Source of the DNA: Bacteroidales bacterium
Lineage (GTDB): Bacteria; Bacteroidota; Bacteroidia; Bacteroidales; UBA932
Direction of reading: 5' to 3'
Assembly: GCA_017454335.1 (NCBI GenBank)
Contig: JAFTDE010000026.1
Span: 1-62,297 of the forward strand
DNA: 62,297 nucleotides
Shown here: positions 19,073-25,691 of the stretch, in pieces
Layout: every line of letters starts with the position of its first letter
How positions within the stretch are numbered: position 1 is the first letter of the stretch
Notes under the pieces: generated by a model
What the model was told of the DNA's origin: nothing
Seen by the model: the letters and a program-made list of their open reading frames with translations, nothing else
Databases searched by the model: none
Program-made: the position numbers and the translations under genes

Positions 19073-19886
19073 GGCCTTTCAGATAGCTTTGCCGCTCCGC
19101 CTCCGGGAACCTCTCGATGGCGTAGCGCAGCATGGTGCGGGGCATGGTCCGGCAGCGAATGCCGCCCGCAGGATCCGGTCCCAGCAGATAGGTCTCCAGT
19201 GAGTTTTTGTCCCGTTTCCCCGCTTCGCGGAGCAGCCAGCCGACGGCTTTGTGGATGAGGTCGTGGGGATGGTGCAGGAGGATGTCCGCGATGGCGAAAG
19301 TGTCCTCCATCTGGCCGTGGCGGATGAAGGTCATGGTGCTGACGATGCCGATGCGCTGCTCCCAGAGGGTCCGGCCGTCGCGGGCCAAGTCGTACAGCAG
19401 GCTGCGGTCCTTGTCCAGCAGCCATTCCCCCAGCAGCGGATAGCAGCTCAGGTCCACCAGGTCCCAGTTGTTGATGGCGGCGGTATGGGCCAGGTAGAAG
19501 TCGATGCACTGTTGCCGGGGACCCCCGATCAGGCCGGGGGTGACGCTCCCCTCATGCCCGTCGGAACCGTCCTGCCCGGCAGGGACCGGGCATCCCTTCG
19601 CATGCCGGAAAATCTCCACCAGGGCCAGCAGCGCTGCCAGCCGGAGCTCGTGGTACGGGCTGGCCAGGCACTCCTCCAACTCGGGGAAAGCACCGGAATG
19701 GCCGTCCCAGGGCGTTCCCAGCCGGCGCCAGGTGGCTTTCACCACGGCTCGCGTCACGGGCACCTTGATCCCCAGGAAGCAGTCGCCCTCGCCATACTGT
19801 CCCGGCCCGGTCTTGAAAAATCGGGCCAGCCCCGCCACCTGGGACGGGTCCGCATGGGAGAGCATTTCAGTCAGGAGCAGATTCAT
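19062..19886 (-). CDS. AlkD-like DNA alkylation repair protein carrying an in-frame repeat insertion
   Basis: 274 residues against about 220-240 for the family. AlkD-type HEAT-repeat glycosylases excise alkylated purines. Family landmarks are present: LGIKVPVTRAVVK near 40, INNWDLVDLS near 142-151, FIRHGQMEDTF, HDLIHKAVGWLLREAGKRD and the terminal MLRYAIERFP. Between FRHA (about 97) and CIDFYL (about 127) lies a Gly/Pro/Asp-rich block of about 28 residues, where the family normally has a few. Its DNA holds two stem-loops related to an intergenic repeat near 2717. The gene follows the TSCPD-YbaK gene by 13 bases and overlaps the UDG-like gene. Confidence 0.88.
   Translation of the reverse strand: MNLLLTEMLSHADPSQVAGLARFFKTGPGQYGEGDCFLGIKVPVTRAVVKATWRRLGTPWDGHSGAFPELEECLASPYHELRLAALLALVEIFRHAKGCPVPAGQDGSDGHEGSVTPGLIGGPRQQCIDFYLAHTAAINNWDLVDLSCYPLLGEWLLDKDRSLLYDLARDGRTLWEQRIGIVSTMTFIRHGQMEDTFAIADILLHHPHDLIHKAVGWLLREAGKRDKNSLETYLLGPDPAGGIRCRTMPRTMLRYAIERFPEAERQSYLKGHAR
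19519..19592 (-). repeat. Palindromic repeat element inserted in the AlkD-like coding sequence
   Basis: Two perfect stems occur: ACCCCCG/CGGGGGT (19521-19527, 19535-19541) and TGCCCGG/CCGGGCA (19573-19579, 19586-19592). The first stem, its loop and the following TGACG align with the intergenic element at 2711-2745 over about 35 bp (about 26 identical). The differences in the stem are compensatory. The frame is kept through the element, encoding residues of about 98-124. Confidence 0.65.
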
Positions 19887-19899
19887 TCCGGAAGGAGCG

Positions 19900-20721
19900 C
19901 TAGTCCGCTATCAGTTTGACCTCCCGCCCTTTCAGATATTGATCCAGCAGGTCGCTGGTCCGGATCTTGACGAAGCAGGTGGGCGTCCCGTCGGTGCAGG
20001 CGAACCACTCGGCGCGGGCGATGGAAGCGTCCATCACCAGGTGTACGCCGGCTGCGGCGGGCAGGACCCCGCTCAGGATGGTCGCGGCCCCGGCATGGGC
20101 GCCGGTCAGGTCCCAGAGCTGCTCCGCCGATGCGAAGGAAACGCGGGAGATGCCCAGCGCGCTGCAGAAGTCGCGGGTGACGAAGGGCCGGGAATCGGAG
20201 CTGACGTAGAGGTAGAACTCCGTCTGCTGGCGGTTGCACAGGAAGATGGTCTTGACGATGGGCACGCCGATGCGCGCGCTGATGTGCCGGCAGTCTTCCA
20301 TGGTGATGCCGGGATCAGTATCCACGCGGGAAAACGGAATCCCCTTCGCCGCAAAAGTCTCATAGACCAGCCGCTGCAGGGGCGTCTCGAAATGCTCCGG
20401 CGCCGTGTCGAGGGGGTCGCTGACATAGAATTCCAGCTTCTCCAGGGCCCGGGCCAGCTGGTCGGGGCAGCTGGTTCCGCGCGCCTTGCAGTCGATGCCG
20501 CGCAGGCGGGCGATCAGATCGGCCTTCTTCATGCCGACGCAGAGGGCGGAAAGCCCCTGGGTGTTGCCGTGGCAGCCGCCGGTGTACTGGACGCGGCGGA
20601 CGGTGTCGCCTTCCAGTTCGATATCGATCTGGCGGGAGCACACGGTCCCGCAGGTGAGGAAAGAGGCGCGGCGCAGGCTGCCTTCCTGCGAATAGGAAAT
20701 GGGAGTTACGTCATACATCAT
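19900..20721 (-). CDS. TSCPD domain - YbaK/prolyl-tRNA-editing-like domain fusion
   Basis: 273 residues from ATG 20721. Residues 1-80 form a TSCPD domain (TCGTVCSRQIDIELEGD, GGCHGNTQGLSALCVGM, and the CKARGTSCPDQLARAL end). Residues about 110-273 resemble the PrdX/YbaK aminoacyl-tRNA deacylase fold (HISARIGVPIVKTIFL, LGISRVSFASAEQLWDLTG, GVHLVMDASIARAEWFAC). The TSCPD part has no settled function; the second part suggests trans-editing of mischarged tRNA. I do not recall this fusion as standard. TATCTTTG at 20727-20734 (minus) ends 5 bases before the ATG, so the mRNA is nearly leaderless. It heads the transcript containing the two repair genes. Confidence 0.8.
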   Translation of the reverse strand: MMYDVTPISYSQEGSLRRASFLTCGTVCSRQIDIELEGDTVRRVQYTGGCHGNTQGLSALCVGMKKADLIARLRGIDCKARGTSCPDQLARALEKLEFYVSDPLDTAPEHFETPLQRLVYETFAAKGIPFSRVDTDPGITMEDCRHISARIGVPIVKTIFLCNRQQTEFYLYVSSDSRPFVTRDFCSALGISRVSFASAEQLWDLTGAHAGAATILSGVLPAAAGVHLVMDASIARAEWFACTDGTPTCFVKIRTSDLLDQYLKGREVKLIAD

Positions 20722-20726
20722 GGGAA

Positions 20727-20786
20727 CAAAGATAGGAACAATCCGCCAAAAACTGTTGTCAGGAAGACAGCCGCTTATTATATTTG
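20727..20786. promoter_or_regulatory. Divergent promoters between the TSCPD gene and the RAYT gene
   Basis: Minus strand: TATCTTTG at 20727-20734. Plus strand: TTG 20756-20758, 20-base spacer, TATATTTG 20779-20786, 34 bases before the transposase ATG. Confidence 0.65.
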
Positions 20787-20820
20787 CAGGAGCCGGAGCA
20801 AATGTGCCGGGGGATTTGTT

Positions 20821-21684
20821 ATGAGAAAGATTTATTTGCTTACGACGGAGCATCTTGAATGTGGCCTGTGGTTCCGGGACGAAGAAGATTTCATTGTGGC
20901 CATGAACTATATCGCCATCCAGGCGGCATGCAGCCCGGAGGCCGTCATCCTGGCCTTCATCCTGATGTCCAATCACATCCACATTGTCCTGCGGGGCAGC
21001 CGTGAGGAAGTCATCGACTTCGTCAACCAGTTCAAGCGGCGCTATTCCCAGTATTACCGCCAGAAATACGGGACCCGGGAGTTCCTACGGGGAAACGGGC
21101 TGGATGTCCAGGCAGTTCCCCTGGAGGACGAAGCCCCGGAACGCGTCATCGCATATGTGCAGATGAACTGCGTGTCCGCCAACATCTGCGCGCATCCCAG
21201 CCAGTATCCGTGGGGCAGCGGAAACTGTTTCTTCAACCCGGACAGACCCGCCGGAAAGCGGATGGGAGACTTGTCCGTCCGGGCGCGGCGGCAACTGCTG
21301 CGCAGCGCCAACCCCCGGGTGCCGGAGGACTGGCTGGTCAGCGAAAAAGGATATATCTTGCCGTCATCCTATGTGGATGTCCCGGCGGTCGAATCCTGTT
21401 TCCGGACCCCCAAACGGATGAATTTCTTCCTGAACAATTCCTCCAAGGCCAGGAAGCGGATTGAAAAAGCCGAGGCGGCTTTCCGGGACCAGAGCATTCT
21501 GGTCTGTGTTCCGGACCTGTGCCGCAGCCTCTTCCAGAAAGGGTCTTTCCGGGAGCTGCAGGGCGACGAGAAAGTGGAGTTCGCCAGACAGATCCGCTTC
21601 CGTTTCAGCGCCGACGCCACCCAGATCGCCCGCGTGTGCGGAATCACCTACGCCGAGGCGGCGGCGCTGTTGGACCGGGTCTGA
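20821..21684 (+). CDS. RAYT-type (REP-associated tyrosine) transposase, IS200-like Y1 family
   Basis: 287 residues from ATG 20821. The HUH motif is NHIHIVL (His52, His54), and the likely catalytic Tyr112 lies in VIAYVQMNCV, at the place of the YIHxNPV motif. LMSNHIHIVLRG and FKRRYSQYYRQKYG are typical of Y1/RAYT proteins. The C-terminal 150 residues are an extension ending in a helix-turn-helix-like segment (DATQIARVCGITYAEAAALL). No partner accessory transposase and no IS ends are visible, but two REP-like palindromes lie 65 and 116 bases after the stop. Function: single-strand cleavage and dispersal of REP sequences; in most genomes RAYTs are domesticated single-copy genes. It has its own promoter (20756-20786). 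Confidence 0.85.
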   Translation: MRKIYLLTTEHLECGLWFRDEEDFIVAMNYIAIQAACSPEAVILAFILMSNHIHIVLRGSREEVIDFVNQFKRRYSQYYRQKYGTREFLRGNGLDVQAVPLEDEAPERVIAYVQMNCVSANICAHPSQYPWGSGNCFFNPDRPAGKRMGDLSVRARRQLLRSANPRVPEDWLVSEKGYILPSSYVDVPAVESCFRTPKRMNFFLNNSSKARKRIEKAEAAFRDQSILVCVPDLCRSLFQKGSFRELQGDEKVEFARQIRFRFSADATQIARVCGITYAEAAALLDRV

Positions 21685-21749
21685 CCCGGGGGTGTTTTCC
21701 GGTCCAGTGGGTCTGGGGGGCGTGTTTCTCCGGCAGAAGTCAAGCGGGG

Positions 21750-21786
21750 CGTGCAAGGTGTCCCGAAAACCGGGACACCTTGCACG
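21750..21786 (+). repeat. REP-like palindrome 1 downstream of the RAYT gene
   Basis: Perfect 16-bp stem (21750-21765 with 21771-21786; inner half GGTGTCCCG/CGGGACACC) with 5-base loop AAAAC. It shares 32 consecutive bases with the second copy 51 bp downstream. Confidence 0.85.
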
Positions 21787-21800
21787 AAATCGGCCCAAAA

Positions 21801-21837
21801 CGTAGAAGGTGTCCCGAAAACCGGGACACCTTGCACG
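21801..21837 (+). repeat. REP-like palindrome 2 with a GTAG foot
   Basis: Same core palindrome as copy 1. The 5' foot reads CGTAG instead of CGTGC, so a GTAG tetranucleotide (21802-21805) precedes an 11-bp hairpin (AAGGTGTCCCG/CGGGACACCTT). A GTAG-type foot is the landmark that RAYTs recognise in characterised REP systems. The spacer from copy 1 is 14 bases. Confidence 0.8.
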
Positions 21838-21869
21838 TTTGGCCCGACCCACGCCCTGCGCCCCGGCCG

Positions 21870-22886
21870 TCAGTCGTTGAAGGCCCGGGCCCGGGCTTCG
21901 GCTTCGGCCGCGCTCAGGTGGCCGCCGTTCTTGATGATAATCTTGTAGGTGAAGGTCTTGCCCTCTCCGGGGGCCAGCGTGAATCCCACATCCCCGGTGA
22001 CGCTCTTGTCCATGTCCCGTCCGCCCAGGTTGTTCACGGCGAACAGGCCGTATCCGCGGGCGTGCGACCACGCCGGGAAATTATAATTGTCCTTGGAATC
22101 GATGATCAGGATCGTGATGTCGTCCCCGTCCTTGGTCCCGTCCAGCTTGGTCCATTCGGCGCGCTTGGACCAGGCCTCGTCGCCCGTGAATCCCAGGCTG
22201 TTCGTGTACAGCCCGGTAACACCCTCCTTGTTGACCGTAGGACCGTCGCTGGGCTGGCCCTGGGCATCCAGATACCGCACGGGCGAGTCCGACGGCTGCT
22301 GGAAGGCGCGGTCCACGCGCAGTCCCAGCATCCCTTCCTTGTCCGCATCAAAACGGACCGTATCCACGGCGGTCAACACGGCGGAGCGGACGATGGAACG
22401 CTCGTCCCGGCTGCCGCCGAAGGTGTAGGTCGTCCGCTCCGTCAGCAGCACCTTCCCGTCATTGTCCACCCAGTCCGACAGCGTGACCAGTTGGTCCCCC
22501 TCAGTGGACTCGATGCTCCGCAGCAGCACGGATCCGTACATGGGTTTGCGCTCCGGCGGGAACCCGGAATAATTGTTCCAGAAGTCCAGCCCGTTCACGT
22601 TCCCGTGGTTGAACCACAGCCCGGAATGGTGGACGTGGTCCACGCTCTCGAAGGGCCGCGGCGCCCGGGGGTATCCCCGTGTAATATCAATCCCCGAGGC
22701 CGTCAGGATGGGCCAGAGGATGGGTTTGCATTCGTCTTCGGGATAGAAAAAGGTCGTGAAATAACGGCCGTCCACGCGGATGTCCACCTTCCGGGCGGCA
22801 TCGTCACGGTCGAACGTCACAGCCGGCGAACCCTGGCAGGCACACAGCAGCGTCAGGACCGGCAAGAGGATCAGTACACGTCTCAT
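21870..22886 (-). CDS. PmoA-family (DUF6807-like) secreted lipoprotein
   Basis: 338 residues. Lipoprotein signal with lipobox LCAC (Cys 17). Conserved motifs near the N-terminus are [34 protein letters not shown] and RTTYTFGG, matching the Bacteroidetes family labelled PmoA/DUF6807, whose role is unknown despite the misleading methane-oxygenase name. The paired His in HVHHSGLW suggests a metal or sugar site. It is often near polysaccharide genes. Transcribed divergently from the propeller lipoprotein at 22945, with its 3' end 33 bases from the second REP palindrome. Confidence 0.8.
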   Translation of the reverse strand: MRRVLILLPVLTLLCACQGSPAVTFDRDDAARKVDIRVDGRYFTTFFYPEDECKPILWPILTASGIDITRGYPRAPRPFESVDHVHHSGLWFNHGNVNGLDFWNNYSGFPPERKPMYGSVLLRSIESTEGDQLVTLSDWVDNDGKVLLTERTTYTFGGSRDERSIVRSAVLTAVDTVRFDADKEGMLGLRVDRAFQQPSDSPVRYLDAQGQPSDGPTVNKEGVTGLYTNSLGFTGDEAWSKRAEWTKLDGTKDGDDITILIIDSKDNYNFPAWSHARGYGLFAVNNLGGRDMDKSVTGDVGFTLAPGEGKTFTYKIIIKNGGHLSAAEAEARARAFND

Positions 22887-22944
22887 AACGGGTCAAATAT
22901 ACGGAAATAATCCTATCTTTGTGACGCACCAATTATTGAGAATC

Positions 22945-24036
22945 ATGAAAATCGCCTTTCCTATCCTGGCCGGAATGACCCTGCTGCTGGCCGCCTGCGC
23001 GCGTCCCGCGACAGAATGCCTGGTTATCAAACCCCTGGACCTTTCCCGCGCTGACGCGGTGGAAGACTGGACCTTTGACAACATCGCCCGCGTCCGGAGC
23101 GTCTTCGAAGTGGATCCCGATCACGAGCGGACCCTGGGGTCGTATACCCGCCTGGAGGATTACGACGGGGAGACGCTGCTGGCCCAGGACGGCCCGACCG
23201 GGACGGTGATGCGCCTGGACGAAGGCGGCCGGATCCTTTCGTCCTTCTCCCGCCGGGGCCGCGGACCGCAAGAATACCTGGCCGCGTTCGGGCGGTATAA
23301 CGACCAGGGGCAGATCGTCATGCGCGATTTCCAGTCGGCCAAAGAGCTGACCTTCCTGCCGGACGGCACTTTCGTTTCGCGCCGGGACAGCTGTGCCCTG
23401 CTCGATATCCATTGCTTCCCTGATGGCAGTTACGCCGCCTTGGTCTATCCCCAGCATGCTCGCAGGGGGAGCTCGATGTTTGCTCTCTACACGCCGGAAG
23501 GCGAGCTGGTCAAAGAGGGCCCGGAAGGGGAGGTTTCCCTTGGTATGATACTGCTGAACTCCGACGCTTTCTTTCCTTCACCGGACGGGACCTGCTACTT
23601 CAAGCGCGACATCACCGATACGGTGTTCCATCTCTTCCCGACGCGCTACGAAGCGGTGGCCTATATTGACAAGCCCAAGGAAGACCTGAAGATCGAAGAG
23701 CCCCAATCCGACGGCTCGACCCTGATCGGCAACCGCGCAGGACGCGTCTCGGAACGGTCCCTGCTGGTCCTCGGGGACAAGCTCTTCTACAATTTCCGCG
23801 ACACTGATCGCGGCGAGACCTTCTATACTGTCTGGGACCTGCGCAAGGGAACGATGCTGTACCTGTCCCAGGACAAGCCAACCGTGCAGATCGGTGAAGT
23901 TCGGCACGGAATCTGGCCGGACTTTGTCCGGGGCAAGGACTTCTGGGTGAGAATGAGCGTCAAGACGGACGCCGACATCCTGCCCGGATATGACCTTGAG
24001 AGCAACTCCGCATTCATTCACCTGACATTGAAATGA
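22945..24036 (+). CDS. 6-bladed beta-propeller lipoprotein
   Basis: 363 residues from ATG 22945, 23 bases after a TATCTTTG element (22914-22921). Lipobox LAAC (Cys 17). The blade motif FSRRGRGPQEYLAA near 100, with G-R-G-P-x-E-Y, is the signature of Bacteroidetes 6-bladed propeller lipoproteins; others follow (LPDGTFVSRRDS, SPDGTCYFKRDITDTVFHL). The role is unknown, probably binding or sensing outside the cell. It converges on a second member of the same family (24113-25189). Confidence 0.82.
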   Translation: MKIAFPILAGMTLLLAACARPATECLVIKPLDLSRADAVEDWTFDNIARVRSVFEVDPDHERTLGSYTRLEDYDGETLLAQDGPTGTVMRLDEGGRILSSFSRRGRGPQEYLAAFGRYNDQGQIVMRDFQSAKELTFLPDGTFVSRRDSCALLDIHCFPDGSYAALVYPQHARRGSSMFALYTPEGELVKEGPEGEVSLGMILLNSDAFFPSPDGTCYFKRDITDTVFHLFPTRYEAVAYIDKPKEDLKIEEPQSDGSTLIGNRAGRVSERSLLVLGDKLFYNFRDTDRGETFYTVWDLRKGTMLYLSQDKPTVQIGEVRHGIWPDFVRGKDFWVRMSVKTDADILPGYDLESNSAFIHLTLK

Positions 24037-24076
24037 TGCTCCAGCTAATGTAAACAATTATATAAATTTGACTTTT

Positions 24077-24093
24077 GAAGTGTGTTGCACTTC
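24077..24093. terminator. Small hairpin between convergent propeller genes
   Basis: GAAGTG (24077-24082) and CACTTC (24088-24093) around TGTTG, in the 76-base gap between two convergent stops; flanked by T/A-rich sequence on both sides. Possible weak bidirectional terminator. Confidence 0.35.
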
Positions 24094-24112
24094 TAAATGG
24101 AATTCAACAGGG

Positions 24113-25189
24113 CTACCGCAAGCGGAAGCAGTAGTATTCCTGCATGTTGCGGAATTCGCTGCAGATCAGCAGGTCCCCGGAGATGCTTGACGGAAAGAGG
24201 TAGCGGGTTGTGCCGTTGTCATCGAAAGCGAATCCGCCGGTCAGTGCGGTCTCGATATCCCGGAGGATGGAATGGAGGACCGGCTTTCCGCTGCGCAAGT
24301 CGATGAGGGAGTGGAACTCGGCCCCGTTTCGCATACACCGGACATATGCAAATGTGCCCTGGACGGAGCACTGCCCGCCCGTGATGTCATTCGGCGAGAC
24401 GGCCTCGCCGGGTTCGGGCCTGTGCGATCCTTTTTCGAAGAGGATCCACGGCGTGTCTCCTTCCGGGGAGATGCGGCGGATGGTGTCTTCCGCAAAGAGG
24501 ACCGGCTGGCCGTCTTTCTGGGTGATGGAACTGATCCGGATCGCCCCGCGCGCTGCCAAGGCTTCGTCATCTTCCTCCAGGGGCGAGCTGCGCACTGTCT
24601 TGAAGTCGTCGTCCACGATCTCATACAACACCTCTTTCCCCGCCAGGGAGGAGTATCCGATCACCCCGTACCGGTCGTCCAGCGGCAGGTATGTGCAGAA
24701 TTGAGGGCTGCCGGGCACGAACGGGATCTTTTGGACGTAAGACCCGTCCGGTTCAAAAATCAGCAGGTTGCTCATGGTGTCTTCGAGGTAAACCCGGCCC
24801 TTGTGGGGGAAGACGAACAGGATTTGCATGTACTCCCCGGGGCCGCGTCCTTCGCGTCCGTATTCCGCGATGAAGGCTCCGTCGGCCATCCGGACCCGGA
24901 TCGCCCGTTCTGTGGAATACACCAAAACGGATTCATCATCAAACGGGAGAAAATCGGGACCCCTCCTCAGAAATGTCCGCGGATCTTCGTCCAGGTCGAT
25001 TTTTCCGATAAAGTCGTAATAATCCGTCAGATTGAATTCCCGGATGGGTTCGGCAAGCTCCGTGATGCCGACCAAGTTGACATGAATTACTCCGTCGTGA
25101 TCTTGTCGGACCAGATAGTCAGACGTCCCAGAATGGCAGGAAACGAGAAATAGTGCGGCAAGGAGGCCGAGGCAGTTGAGGTATTTCAT
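24113..25189 (-). CDS. 6-bladed beta-propeller lipoprotein
   Basis: 358 residues from ATG 25189. Lipobox VSC (Cys 18, LFLVSCHSG). It carries the same family signature as its convergent neighbour (YGREGRGPGEYMQI near 115), plus IDLDEDPRTFLRRG and blade-like repeats to the end. The two proteins are clearly different in sequence, so they are not a recent duplication. The next gene upstream on this strand ends 10 bases before this start, suggesting co-transcription with the small secreted protein. Confidence 0.8.
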   Translation of the reverse strand: MKYLNCLGLLAALFLVSCHSGTSDYLVRQDHDGVIHVNLVGITELAEPIREFNLTDYYDFIGKIDLDEDPRTFLRRGPDFLPFDDESVLVYSTERAIRVRMADGAFIAEYGREGRGPGEYMQILFVFPHKGRVYLEDTMSNLLIFEPDGSYVQKIPFVPGSPQFCTYLPLDDRYGVIGYSSLAGKEVLYEIVDDDFKTVRSSPLEEDDEALAARGAIRISSITQKDGQPVLFAEDTIRRISPEGDTPWILFEKGSHRPEPGEAVSPNDITGGQCSVQGTFAYVRCMRNGAEFHSLIDLRSGKPVLHSILRDIETALTGGFAFDDNGTTRYLFPSSISGDLLICSEFRNMQEYYCFRLR

Positions 25190-25199
25190 GGTATCAGGA

Positions 25200-25655
25200 T
25201 TATCCAAACACGAACAGGCGGATCCGGGACAGGTCGTATTCGACATAGATGTACCCGTTTTCGATATAGCGGTAGGTGATGACCAGGTCGCAGGCGGCTC
25301 CGAAGGGGCGGGTCCAGCCGCGCAGGCGGCGGATCCGCTTCTCCAGGCCCGGATCGGCCTTGACGATGTCCGTCTCCAGCGCCCGGTCGATGGTCCGGTT
25401 CAGCCGCAGTTTCTTGAAGGCCGCGACGCCGGGTTCGAAGTGGCTGGAATCGGCCGCAAAGGTGGTCGGAGCGATCTTGACGGCCTGCTCGAACTCGTGG
25501 ATCTCCAGGGCGATGTCCAGGGTATCCGTAAAGTGCATGGTCTTCTGCCGGCTGTAGTAGGCGATGTCATCCTTCTCGTCGGGGCTCACCGCGAGTGCGC
25601 GCACCGGCAGAACAGCCAGCAGTGCGACCAGTAAGTATGTCATTTTCCGGGTCAT
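25200..25655 (-). CDS. Small secreted protein of unknown function
   Basis: 151 residues if started at ATG 25655 (MTRKMTYLLVALLAV, giving positive charge to the signal peptide); an ATG at 25643 is also possible. After the signal (cleavage near ALA-VSP) the protein has a charged helical middle and a C-terminal YIENGYIYVEYDLSRIRL beta segment. I do not recognise the family. A full promoter (25662-25691) ends 6 bases before ATG 25655, so the mRNA would start within a few bases of the codon. Co-transcription with the downstream propeller gene is likely (10-base gap). Confidence 0.65.
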   Translation of the reverse strand: MTRKMTYLLVALLAVLPVRALAVSPDEKDDIAYYSRQKTMHFTDTLDIALEIHEFEQAVKIAPTTFAADSSHFEPGVAAFKKLRLNRTIDRALETDIVKADPGLEKRIRRLRGWTRPFGAACDLVITYRYIENGYIYVEYDLSRIRLFVFG

Positions 25656-25661
25656 ACCCGA

Positions 25662-25691
25662 CAAAAGTACAAAAATGGTTCCAAAGAACAA
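25662..25691 (-). promoter_or_regulatory. Promoter of the small secreted protein gene
   Basis: Minus strand TTG (25689-25691), 19-base spacer, TACTTTTG (25662-25669). The TTG abuts the stop codon of the preceding gene at 25692. Confidence 0.75.

Noticed and set aside
21750-21837. CRISPR-like interpretation of the repeated palindromes
   Set aside because: Only two copies, each a full-length palindrome with a 14-base spacer, next to a RAYT gene and without cas genes.
24063-24070. TAAATTTG promoter-like element on the plus strand
   Set aside because: It lies between two convergent genes with no plus-strand gene downstream; A/T-rich chance match.
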